A DNA stretch of 64,000 nucleotides. Origin: Dyella kyungheensis. GTDB taxonomy: Bacteria; Pseudomonadota; Gammaproteobacteria; Xanthomonadales; Rhodanobacteraceae. Where the stretch lies: the NCBI RefSeq assembly GCF_016905005.1, contig NZ_JADIKC010000005.1, positions 372,001-436,000 on the forward strand. Reading direction: 5' to 3'. Positions 45,668 to 54,322 of the stretch are shown one piece after another; the stretch's first letter is position 1, and the number at the start of each line of letters is the position of its first letter. The position numbers and the translations under genes were made by a program. Under the pieces are notes generated by a model. It was not told the DNA's origin and made no database searches. It saw nothing but the letters and a program-made list of their open reading frames with translations.

Positions 45668-46702
45668 TTAAATGGAAAGGAGATTCTTCATGATGGCAAT
45701 ACGTCTTTCTCGCGGCCCTCTATCGTTCGAGGCGGATCGCGCGGCGTCGAAGTAAGCCGTCAGTTCAGCGTCGGCAGAGCGAGCCTGCTCGTCATCTACT
45801 TGTTGCACGAACTGAGCGAGGCGATCACCGGCGACATCTTCAGATACCAGCCCATTCTCCTGAAGAAGCTCGTGAATAGCTCCAAACAGAGAGTAGAAAT
45901 CAGCTTGATTTCGAAGGCGACTGGAAGCAAGTTCCTTGATATCGCCTCTGGAGCGCAACGCCTTGTCGATGAACGAAACTGCGTCCTGAAACGATTTGAT
46001 GGTCTGGTGCTTGCTCTCCCACGCAGAGTCTCGACTGGTGAATGCTTCGTCGAGTGCATCCTGGGAATACCCCTTGACGCCATCCTCGATTAGAAGCAGC
46101 AGTAAGGCAACAAATTCGACATCCTTCATCTGCTTTTTTGACTGGGCGGCGAATCGTGGAAAATTTGACGGCAACGACTCAGCCATCCATTCGCTCTGAT
46201 CTTCTGTTGCTTTAATGAAGTCGCCATCCAGCCGCGCGTGACGCAGCTCTTGTGGCGTTAACTTGGAGACGTTTCGATTGATGCGATCGAAAATTGCATT
46301 GATCATCTCTTCGTCATCAGTCGGGATGTACTCGACGAGAAACTGATACGACCAAATTTGCTTTTTCGTGTTGTCGTCAAGGCTGGTAAAGTACATGCCT
46401 CGAGCCTTAGCGTTGGAGGTTCGCTCGCTTACGGGAAATTCGCCGCGAATGAATTCCAGGAGCGTTGTTAGTCGCTGTTTTCCGTCTACGACGTGATAGA
46501 GCGAGCGACCATCGGCTGAGATATCCTCGTAAAGAAAGATCGCAGGCGCTGGATAGTTCAGTAGCACGGTGTCGACGAAATAGTCCTTAAAGTCCTGGTT
46601 CCAAACACTGCGTCGTTGGTATGGCGGATTCAGGTCTAGCAGGCCGCGACCGGCCAAATCATAAAACCAACTTACCGTCTGAAAATTGTGTCGGCGCGAC
46701 AT
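45668..46702 (-). CDS. DUF262 (GmrS-like) protein
   Basis: A 344-residue protein. The DUF262 N-terminal domain shows NPPYQRRSVW (25-34) and the ParB-like nucleotide-binding/hydrolysis signature DGKQRLTT (73-80), followed by DRINRNVSKLTPQELRHA. DUF262 drives NTP-dependent sensing or cleavage in GmrSD, BrxU and SspE anti-phage proteins; here it stands without the DUF1524 HNH domain. The C-terminal 150 residues are helical. It is the first gene of the pair with the RelA/SpoT-fold gene, so it may sense infection and control that enzyme. Confidence 0.9.
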   Translation of the reverse strand: MSRRHNFQTVSWFYDLAGRGLLDLNPPYQRRSVWNQDFKDYFVDTVLLNYPAPAIFLYEDISADGRSLYHVVDGKQRLTTLLEFIRGEFPVSERTSNAKARGMYFTSLDDNTKKQIWSYQFLVEYIPTDDEEMINAIFDRINRNVSKLTPQELRHARLDGDFIKATEDQSEWMAESLPSNFPRFAAQSKKQMKDVEFVALLLLLIEDGVKGYSQDALDEAFTSRDSAWESKHQTIKSFQDAVSFIDKALRSRGDIKELASSRLRNQADFYSLFGAIHELLQENGLVSEDVAGDRLAQFVQQVDDEQARSADAELTAYFDAARSASNDRGPRERRIAIMKNLLSI

Positions 46703-46954
46703 AGATTTCCGTTCTCCATTGCTATCGTTTCATGATAGCAGTCTGACTCGTAGAGCGACGCTCCATTTGTTACCGGTTGGGTACTAGTGGCATGTTCGGC
46801 ACGGCCGATCCAACTTTGAGGGCTCGGCAGCGAGCCGGCTTAGGGCTCTTTCGTTCCTTTGTGGCGCTATGATCGACTTGCGGGCAGCGCGTCTGGCAGG
46901 TCGCCGCCGCCCCGCCCTCCTGAGTCGCGGCGTACGCCCATCGCCACCTCGACG

Positions 46955-48265
46955 CTAACGCCGTGAAACGAAATCCAGCACCCTGCTGCGCAGCAACGCG
47001 TCTTCGCCGTTAAGGTGTTTGACGACCTCGCCTATGGTCGTCATGAGCGCATGTGTTCGGTCTTTTCTTTCCAGGTACTCGGGGTCGGTATACCCCATGG
47101 TTTCGACGACTAGCTTTTTCCCATGAGAAAACACGACAAAGTCCGGCCTCACGCGCACCTCAGGCGCAGTAGGGTCCGGCGCAATATCCAGTAGCGGCTT
47201 TTCGATCTCATAGGGATTTTTAGCTCTGTTGGCTTGGAAGTGCAGCTTATCCATCAAAATGGACAACGTTCTGCGCTCGAGATCGGAGTCCACCGGAAGC
47301 CATTCGTCAAAGCTATACAGCGGGTGCACGTACGCCCTATGAATAGCGGCGCGTGCCTCACCTGGCAGGATCGCAACCAGTGCGATCGCCACGTAAGGCC
47401 CTGCCGTGCCGGCACCAGGCAGGTACAGGCGACCGGCGACCTCCAAGGGCTCTCCGTAAGTCGGGATGAGCCATTTGGAACCATCATCTCGAACGTCGAT
47501 GTCTTTGAGTTGATCGATAAGCAAGCCCTGGGGATGAAGCTTGCGTGGCCACGGGACGCCATTGAGCCGTGCTAGTTCACGCTCCAGTTTGGTAAAATCA
47601 TGAAAGCTCAAGCGAACATACTTATCTGCCGGTATCGCTCCGTGCCCATCCAGTGAGAGGCTCGCAAGCGCCCGACGCAGCTTCTCTTTGTCTGACGAGA
47701 CAGTGCGTCTCGTGGCGTCCACGCGATGTAGCCCTGCCGCTTCCAGCACTTTGAACAGCACGCCTGCCAGACTGGGCAGCCGCTTGCTGCTCGCGGCTCC
47801 TCGTCGCGGGCCGACGTCGCGTCTGCGGCCATAGTCCGACGCTTTAAGTGCAGAAAGGACGCCTAGCCCATTCGGTGCGCGTCGTGGAACCGACCAAGCG
47901 GCTTCGCTGTGCTCCGGGCGGTCCCGGACAAACGGGCATGTGTCGCGATGCGCGCCACGGCCATACAACGGCACCAAGGTCATCGAACGATCGGTGACTC
48001 CGGCAACTCGCTGGGGATACATCACAGGAGGTGCGGCGACACCCTGGCAATCGCACACGAGCCAGTAATCGCTGGCGGAAAGCCTCTGCAAGAAAGCCAC
48101 CGCTTGCTTGATACCCGCGGCGGCGGTATCCGATCGAGCGAACAATGCAATGAGTGACGCGACAATGGCAGCCGGTACCTCCTGCCCAGCAAGCGGCGCC
48201 ATGCCACGGTCAAACTTGGGGACTTCCCGGAGGACGGGCGCAGAGGGCGCAGGATTTGTCGTCAT
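46955..48265 (-). CDS. DUF1173-like protein with PD-(D/E)XK-like tail
   Basis: A 436-residue protein. The N-terminal part has a metal-site-like pattern Cys71-x-Cys73 (WLVCDCQGV) and His106/Cys110 (GAHRDTCPF), as in DUF1173 proteins of plasmids and integrative elements. The C-terminus shows RPDF, VVETMGY and YLERKDR with Asp375, Glu388 and Lys401 in the order and spacing of a PD-(D/E)XK nuclease. The middle is not recognised. It sits alone between the two defence-type pairs. DUF1173 assignment is by pattern memory and should be treated as tentative. Confidence 0.7.
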   Translation of the reverse strand: MTTNPAPSAPVLREVPKFDRGMAPLAGQEVPAAIVASLIALFARSDTAAAGIKQAVAFLQRLSASDYWLVCDCQGVAAPPVMYPQRVAGVTDRSMTLVPLYGRGAHRDTCPFVRDRPEHSEAAWSVPRRAPNGLGVLSALKASDYGRRRDVGPRRGAASSKRLPSLAGVLFKVLEAAGLHRVDATRRTVSSDKEKLRRALASLSLDGHGAIPADKYVRLSFHDFTKLERELARLNGVPWPRKLHPQGLLIDQLKDIDVRDDGSKWLIPTYGEPLEVAGRLYLPGAGTAGPYVAIALVAILPGEARAAIHRAYVHPLYSFDEWLPVDSDLERRTLSILMDKLHFQANRAKNPYEIEKPLLDIAPDPTAPEVRVRPDFVVFSHGKKLVVETMGYTDPEYLERKDRTHALMTTIGEVVKHLNGEDALLRSRVLDFVSRR

Positions 48266-48307
48266 GGCAAAACGCTGGAAGGTTGATCGCTGAAAGAATA
48301 AGGGGGA

Positions 48308-49438
48308 TCAGTGGGTGGCGCTCGCTTCATGCGGTGGCGGAGGTGCCAAACCTGGGCATGTCAAAGTCGAAATTGCAACGTTGAATCCATTTGCGGTCGC
48401 CACGGAGTAATGGTTGGCATCCAGCTTGACGGCATGAACCTCGTGAGAGTCGCCGCATACGTTTCTGGGCCAATACTCCAATCGCGCCAACATGATCCGT
48501 GCTGCCTTTTGTACGAAAGCATAATTTGAGAGATCGAGCTGCGGTGCCATCAGAGCAATGACGATAACGGTCAACAAGCGACTTAGTGGTCGAAAGACGC
48601 GCGTAAACCGACGGAGTGCGGGCGGCGATGAGGCGGTGGTACACGGGGTCGTATCGCGGAGCGAGGAAGCGGGCGGTGAGTCCGCGTTGGCTTGCCCGAG
48701 CAAGCTCCGTGCCCCCATCCTTCCCAAAACGATGATGGTGTGCACGCATGCCACAGCGAGGGCGACGATGCACAAGCCGGAGAAATAGATCGCAGGGAGA
48801 AGAACGAAGGCCATCACGCCGACAAAGGATGGAAACAACGCCGCGTCTTCGTGGGTCAATAAGAAAGTGAATTGCCTGGCCTCCGCCGTGGCGACACACA
48901 GGAGGATGCCTCCCGCGGACGTAAGCACTAACTTACCTACTCCGCGTGCCCATGACCTACGCAGCAAGCCTTGAATGTAATGACGCCACTCGTTAGCACC
49001 CGCGATGACAATGATCAAAAGTAGACCATTCATTACTTCACACGGTATGTGTGGGCGCCCTACCAGCGCAGGCCAAAAGATCATGAGCACGGAGGCGAGG
49101 AAGATTCCACACCATACCCACTCCATCCCCCGCGTTAGCTCACTTTCAGCAGGTAAGATGGCGTGGAAGGCAGCAATCCGGTCGCTCAACGTCTTCTTGG
49201 CGCGCCTTAGCACTCGCGGTGACAAGCGCAAGAAGTACGTCAAGGATTCACCGCAAAGAATGCCCAGCATGCCCAGCGCCATGAGGGCAACACTGGCGTG
49301 CGAGCCTCGATGCAATGTCAGCATCACCCCCAATCCCAAGATTGCCAAGAAGCCGTACTGAGTTGCGCTCGCCCGCTCCTGAGAGGCGCTAGCGCGGGCG
49401 TGCCCGGATGGCAAGGTACGCTTGAAGAAGCGGCGCAT
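48308..49438 (-). CDS. Multi-pass membrane protein of unknown function
   Basis: A 376-residue protein with about six hydrophobic segments (roughly at 28-65, 108-128, 135-150, 168-185, 205-235 and 285-300), a Pro/Ser/Thr-rich linker (about 248-272) and a soluble C-terminal tail containing two Cys (NVCGDSH, TLTCPG) that could be disulfide-bonded in the periplasm. No family is recognised. It ends 42 bp before the start of the DUF1173-like gene and may share its transcript. A membrane effector role is possible but unsupported. Confidence 0.7.
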   Translation of the reverse strand: MRRFFKRTLPSGHARASASQERASATQYGFLAILGLGVMLTLHRGSHASVALMALGMLGILCGESLTYFLRLSPRVLRRAKKTLSDRIAAFHAILPAESELTRGMEWVWCGIFLASVLMIFWPALVGRPHIPCEVMNGLLLIIVIAGANEWRHYIQGLLRRSWARGVGKLVLTSAGGILLCVATAEARQFTFLLTHEDAALFPSFVGVMAFVLLPAIYFSGLCIVALAVACVHTIIVLGRMGARSLLGQANADSPPASSLRDTTPCTTASSPPALRRFTRVFRPLSRLLTVIVIALMAPQLDLSNYAFVQKAARIMLARLEYWPRNVCGDSHEVHAVKLDANHYSVATANGFNVAISTLTCPGLAPPPPHEASATH

Positions 49439-49888
49439 TTAAGAAGGCTTCCTTCCTAAGAAATCGCTACTGTATCGGCGCCCCGGGAGGAAACTGAAAG
49501 CGTTGGCACGAGAATTCGGTCGGACTGGGCGGCGCAACGACCGGCGTGTGCGATAGCGCCCCTCCCTAGCCGCTTGACTCCATTGATCACATCTACCTCT
49601 TCGGTCACTGCCCGGCGGCTGTGTGAGAATGGGCTTCGAGGTGTGCAGGAGCGGTCGCATTAGGGCATCCCAATGCCGGCCATCATCGCGATGACCGAAC
49701 ACCGTGCCGCCTCCAGTGTGATGGGATATTCCGAGCGGGCAGCGCAGCGGACAAGCTGGTGGCCCGCCTGCCCTGAAGGTATCTAGGAGACGGTCAGGGG
49801 GAATGCAAAATCCCTAGATGCGTTCCCATCCAAAGTCACGCGGAAGTTCGCGCAGCGAGCAAACATTGTTAGAAGCGGAATCTAAAGA
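49439..49888. other. Gene-free region
   Basis: I see no supported gene, repeat or hairpin in these 450 bases. It separates the NACHT-NYN pair (ending at 49889) from the membrane-protein gene and probably holds that gene's promoter. Confidence 0.4.
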
Positions 49889-52198
49889 TTAGCGACGATC
49901 CTGGGCAGAGCTCTGCTTCATTGCGATCAGAAACGCTTCGAAATCTCCGGCTGCTACCTCTAGCGCCCTGTACACATCCGTCATCGGCGCTAATAGCTTG
50001 AAGCGTCTCTGCACGCCCTGCCCGCTCCACCTAATTTCACCGATGATGTTGTGAGATAAAAGCTCCGGCAATACGTCGTCTAGTAGAACGGGAGCGAGGT
50101 TGCGGCCCATCCGAATCTTCAAAATCGAGTCGTCAATGTGAGTTCGACGTGTGAAGGAGCGAAAGAATCGTTCCGCCGCCTTGGTGCGCTCGTCCTCGGG
50201 CTGCTGGACCTGCTGGTCGTCAAATAAGCCCGTGTGAAGGGACGCGCCTGCACGCCTGAGGCGATCTCTTATCAACTGCGGGTCGAAAGTTTGCAGGTCT
50301 TCCGCGCGCACTACGAGCGAGTCTATATGGCAATCTTGGAATTGTACCCCCGCGAGTGTCGTCGATTCGTCCAACTCCAGGCGTTCGAATTCGCAGTTTA
50401 TGAATGCCACTTTTTCGAGACGTTGGCCATCAATTGCAGTTGGTTGAAAGACGCACTTCACGAAACTCAAGTTGTGCAGGATGCGCCCCTCCAAGCCATC
50501 CGCTGAAACGAGAAGGCGTTCTAAGGACAGACTGCCGTTGTCTCGTGAACGCAATTCTGCGATTCGCACAAGTATCGCACTGCAGTTCTCTTTGCAGAAG
50601 CTGAACCCAGTTTCCTGGTCATTGATGGCTTTTAACATCTCCAAGGTGGCTGGCAGGTCAGCACCATGGCGGTCGAGATACTGCACTGCTTGTTCAATCG
50701 TCGCACTGGGAAGCAGGTTGACCTGCAAAAATGTCCGAACTTCGATCTGACGGCCCGTCATGAGTAGTCCACCCAAACTCTCCCCCAAGTAGAAAGTCTG
50801 GAAATCCTCGTGGTCGAACGCTAGGCCAGTGCTTCTCGAAGGCTCAGCCGTCAAGAGCGAATGTTGCCGAATGCGCTCTTTGATCTGCCGGTTGGCCTGA
50901 GAGGTTTTTTCGTGGGTCTCACTAAAAATGTCCGCCAAGACATCTACCACGTCATAGCGCAAAGATGTGGTCGACGTTTGCCACATTTCCTGCGCGAGAC
51001 TGGCGAGAAGGAGATGATGCTCCCGCAGTGTAAGCAGAGGTTCGCGGATCTCGCCTGCCACCATGGCAAGCCACTTCTCGGATGCCTCGCGTTGCACAAT
51101 GGCGTCTACGAACGTGTAGAAGTAATCGTGCGGATGAGCGCCTAGCTTGTCGCCCAGGTGGGCGCGATCTTCGGCCTGGGCGGCTACATCGAAGAGGCGG
51201 TTGACCAGCACGGCACGGGTAACTAGCGGGTGCTCGCTGCCTAGCCGCGTAGCCACGGTTTCGTAGACGCCCTCTGGATCTTCTACCCCGCGTCGAGTTC
51301 CGTATTGGCAGAATAGTTCTTTGTCCCAGCGCGTCAGCTGCAGGCGGCCGAAACTCGCAGACCGATCGCCGATCGCGTCAAACAAACGAGCTTGAGTGCG
51401 GAAGCTCAAGTACTCAAAAAATGCTTTGCGTGCAGCAATTACTACTGAGCCAGTCGAGTCGAGTGACTGGACCAAATTGCCTAGCGCCGAGACGGCTTCA
51501 CCTTTGGATCCCTCCACCAGCATTTCTTCGTAACCGTCAAACGCCGGCACGATAGCGCCTAATTTCACCAACTGAAGAAAGGCATCGTAATAATAGTAGC
51601 CGAACCGGAAGCGGTTCGATAACGCGGCCACAACAGCATCATCGAAAGTCAGGAAAGCCTTTCCGCTTAGGGGAATAGGCAATAGCAAGCAAGATGCCTC
51701 CTTGCGCTTGTAGCGCAGTGCTTGATCGTAAGCCACGCGATTGATGAGCGTGGTTTTGCCTTCGCCAGCATCTGAGGTCAGGTACAGGACTGAACTTGTG
51801 CCCGGGATAAAATTTGTTGCGATCTGAATCAGGGCGTTGGCGGCGTCGTCCTTGATCTCGTCTACAACGCTTTCGCCGCGCGCAGCCAAGTCGCCTGTAA
51901 AGGTGGCTTTCGGTGCGACGAATGGCGCCCTTCCGTTTTCTTCGGAGGCGGGGCGACCTGTCGATAAAATGCGGTCAGCCAACTGGGGGAGCTTGGCAAC
52001 GCGCTGGATAATCCACGGGCGCCAGTGCTGTTTGACCCCGTTTTCTTCAACAAGGATGTTTTGGTCCCCGTCATAAGAAAGTGTGGCGTCAATTAGGTCG
52101 TCTCGAATTTGGGCGGTGATGCGCCCCGAACGAATATCTACGTCCGAAGGTTCATCCGCGAAGGAGGTGAGGATGCGTTTGAGATCCTGAATGTCCAT
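49889..52198 (-). CDS. NACHT-type STAND NTPase, candidate anti-phage protein
   Basis: A 769-residue protein. After an N-terminal region of about 130 residues comes a NACHT NTPase: Walker A DAGEGKTT (143-150) and Walker B with Asp221 in IVPAFDGYEEM, the DGxxE type typical of NACHT. Winged-helix-like and helical parts follow (about 300-500). Residues about 560-660 show a repeat-like run of short strands (LEGRILHNLSFVKCVFQPTA, then VAFINCEFERLELDE and VQFQDCHIDSLVV) resembling pentapeptide-repeat coils. Bacterial NACHT proteins act as NLR-like infection sensors. The NYN gene is directly upstream (6 bp gap). Confidence 0.9.
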   Translation of the reverse strand: MDIQDLKRILTSFADEPSDVDIRSGRITAQIRDDLIDATLSYDGDQNILVEENGVKQHWRPWIIQRVAKLPQLADRILSTGRPASEENGRAPFVAPKATFTGDLAARGESVVDEIKDDAANALIQIATNFIPGTSSVLYLTSDAGEGKTTLINRVAYDQALRYKRKEASCLLLPIPLSGKAFLTFDDAVVAALSNRFRFGYYYYDAFLQLVKLGAIVPAFDGYEEMLVEGSKGEAVSALGNLVQSLDSTGSVVIAARKAFFEYLSFRTQARLFDAIGDRSASFGRLQLTRWDKELFCQYGTRRGVEDPEGVYETVATRLGSEHPLVTRAVLVNRLFDVAAQAEDRAHLGDKLGAHPHDYFYTFVDAIVQREASEKWLAMVAGEIREPLLTLREHHLLLASLAQEMWQTSTTSLRYDVVDVLADIFSETHEKTSQANRQIKERIRQHSLLTAEPSRSTGLAFDHEDFQTFYLGESLGGLLMTGRQIEVRTFLQVNLLPSATIEQAVQYLDRHGADLPATLEMLKAINDQETGFSFCKENCSAILVRIAELRSRDNGSLSLERLLVSADGLEGRILHNLSFVKCVFQPTAIDGQRLEKVAFINCEFERLELDESTTLAGVQFQDCHIDSLVVRAEDLQTFDPQLIRDRLRRAGASLHTGLFDDQQVQQPEDERTKAAERFFRSFTRRTHIDDSILKIRMGRNLAPVLLDDVLPELLSHNIIGEIRWSGQGVQRRFKLLAPMTDVYRALEVAAGDFEAFLIAMKQSSAQDRR

Positions 52199-52204
52199 GG
52201 CAGC

Positions 52205-52933
52205 TCAGAGTGAGATTTCGTTGAAGTAGCTGCTAATGCCCGGTGGCAGCATATTTGTTAGCGCTGTAGGCGTGCGCATGTTCGGGGTTGCATGTATTTG
52301 CGTTACCGTGCAACCAGCCTTAATAGCAATCAACACCCCTGGCCAGATGTCCGTATCGGAGGTGACGACCACGATGTCGTCGTCCCCGTCGACATAGGCT
52401 GCATGTGCCATGTCCGCAACGATTAGCGTATCGACCATCTTTTGCTCATCTCGCACAAGTAGGTCTTGCGGCGTCACTCCACAGTTGGGGGTTACGCATG
52501 GCGTTGTATGAGTTAGGTTTGCTAGAAATGCCATGCCGCACGCACCGGGCTGAGAGCACGCTGTGGCTCCCTGTCTTGGGCGAAATGAGCGAATTGACCG
52601 GTCTTTGGCCAGAGTCGTCTCGAATGGTGTCTGCGAACCAAGTGGGCCTAAGGCAAGCTGAACGACTAAACGGATCTGAGGTGCTCCAGGCGCATGGCCG
52701 GGCCGAGCAATGTAGCTGTGACCGGAGGTTAGCTGTGGAATCAACTGTTGAGCACGGTGAGTAGATATGGAGCCCGTCTTCCAACCTCCGTACAGGCGCA
52801 CTGTCAGTTGTGGCTCGCTGCCAACAACCGACGCGGGAAGCCGGGCGCAGATCGCGGCGGCCGCCTGAATTGGACCCGGCGCCCACAGGGGTGCGGGGAC
52901 ATTGTCGTAGTCGACTAGAACATTAAGGCCCAC
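52205..52933 (-). CDS. NYN-domain (PIN-like) ribonuclease, NACHT partner
   Basis: About 242 residues from the GTG at 52931-52933, chosen for AGGAAGGA just upstream; an in-frame GTG at 52969 would add 12 residues. The NYN/PIN-like fold shows acidic residues in VLVDYDNVPAP, DEQKMVDTLIVADM and IVVVTSDTDIWPG, matching the metal site of NYN RNases. An insertion with several Cys (about residues 130-155, SQPGACGMAFLANL, CVTPNCG) could bind zinc. The gap to the NACHT gene is 6 bp, so they form an operon in which NYN may be the effector. Confidence 0.88.
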   Translation of the reverse strand: MGLNVLVDYDNVPAPLWAPGPIQAAAAICARLPASVVGSEPQLTVRLYGGWKTGSISTHRAQQLIPQLTSGHSYIARPGHAPGAPQIRLVVQLALGPLGSQTPFETTLAKDRSIRSFRPRQGATACSQPGACGMAFLANLTHTTPCVTPNCGVTPQDLLVRDEQKMVDTLIVADMAHAAYVDGDDDIVVVTSDTDIWPGVLIAIKAGCTVTQIHATPNMRTPTALTNMLPPGISSYFNEISL

Positions 52934-53246
52934 TGTTCCTTCCTGGCGGTCATCTCCTTGCGATGGCACGCAGTCTAGAGCTCAAGAGGGCCGCCACGCC
53001 AGATCAATTGAGCGCGAGTTAGCCTCCGCCGGCATCAACTCGTTTAGCCGCGATAACTTGCCCTAATCACGCCGCATTGAGTTTGGCGACTGAGAATTGA
53101 TGAATCGGCTCGCACTGTGGCTCAAGATAGCAACATGTCGCGTCATCGATCATCGACTTAACCCCTCCCGGATTCCTGCGAATGAATCGGCGGAGCGCGA
53201 CGCTTGAACACAACGGATAGCGTTGTTTCAGGAATGAGTGCGAGGG

Positions 53247-53700
53247 CTAGTGCACAGACCCCTGCCCGTCGGCAATCCATGCGGAGTCAAAAGGCGAACG
53301 CCAGTAGGTCGTCGCCCGCCGCTCGACGAACTGCGCATTGAGCCGCTCGCCCTCGTCGCCGAGGAGATGGACCGTGTCGGCAAGCACCCTCAAGCCGACT
53401 GTGTAGATGGGGTAGCCTCCTTCGATCGCCGACTTGAGCAGTGCCGTGATACGGGACGACACCTTATCAGAGGCTTCCCTGGCGGTGTCGACGAGGCAAG
53501 ACGCGAGGATGACGGCGGTGTCAGGCGTCGGATCAACACCGTGGAGTCATTCGGCAAACGACAAGAGCCTCCCGGCCTGCGCACGGCGAAGCATGACGTA
53601 GGCGCCCGCAACGCGGTCGAGAATCAATTGCCGCATCAGCTCATGGATGACACTCGATAGGGCCGATGCCCGCTTTCTCGCAGGTTGGATAAGGTAGGAG
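53247..53700 (-). pseudogene. Possible gene remnant with in-frame stop
   Basis: The minus-strand frame ending at 53247 reads as a protein-like sequence (ITALLKSAIEGGYPIYTVGL, then LADTVHLLGDEGERLNAQF). It continues upstream in the same frame through a TGA at 53547-53549 into LSSVIHELMRQLILDRVAGA and RRAQAGRLLSFAE. There is no good start codon before the frame fades near 53700. It looks like a helical protein gene broken by a nonsense change. I do not recognise the family. Confidence 0.35.
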
Positions 53701-53767
53701 TGGCGTTGTGGTGGTGAGTCGGGCGGGCGATGTCGTTCGGGCGCCCTTAACAGGGGCCCAGATTAGA

Positions 53768-54322
53768 TTAGTTCAGTTTGAGTCCAGACTTGCTTACAAG
53801 AACTAAATTTTGAGTATTCACTAACTTCCCAGCATTGTTCCAAGTCTGGATGCTTAGAGACGTCAAAACTCCCTTGGGGTTGATGTCGTATTGATAGGCC
53901 ACAACAGGTTTTTTCATGTCAACGTGTGGTGAGCAACCTGTTTTCGTGAGCATCGAACACGTTGCAGAGCCGTGCCAACCACCATCAGCTAGTCGGGAAA
54001 GTATTATCCTCGGCCCTTCCAGATACTCCGCCGACGTCTCCCCGCCCCTTGGGATAGCGAACACCAAATCGGCGAGAGCTCGACACCTAAACGCTTTGGA
54101 CGAGCAATTTTCGACTTGCGCTGAAATCTGCGACATATCGTTACCGGGCTTTTTGTTATTGATAGCGGTGCCAATAGTGTATGTATTTTTCTCTATGCCG
54201 ACGAAATAGCCAGTTTGCGAATCGACATACTGTATTGACTGCGTGAGATCGCTTATAGAATATATGGGATCGCAACACGCAGCGCTCGCAAGAGCCACAA
54301 CTATCGAAGTCACAATGCTCAT
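53768..54322 (-). CDS. Putative exported immunity protein for the RHS toxin
   Basis: A 184-residue protein with an N-terminal signal peptide and Cys pair (MSIVTSIVVALASAACCDP); the lipobox is imperfect, so lipid anchoring is uncertain. The mature part is beta-rich with four more Cys and ends LVLVSKSGLKLN. Its ATG overlaps the stop of the RHS toxin gene by 4 bp (ATGA). Position after a polymorphic toxin with translational coupling is the usual place of the cognate immunity gene. Export would fit a toxin acting in the periplasm. No family is recognised. Confidence 0.75.
   Translation of the reverse strand: MSIVTSIVVALASAACCDPIYSISDLTQSIQYVDSQTGYFVGIEKNTYTIGTAINNKKPGNDMSQISAQVENCSSKAFRCRALADLVFAIPRGGETSAEYLEGPRIILSRLADGGWHGSATCSMLTKTGCSPHVDMKKPVVAYQYDINPKGVLTSLSIQTWNNAGKLVNTQNLVLVSKSGLKLN

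Noticed and set aside
53238-53660. 140-codon plus-strand frame
   Set aside because: The minus strand in the same stretch looks more protein-like; both are uncertain and only the minus-strand remnant is listed.
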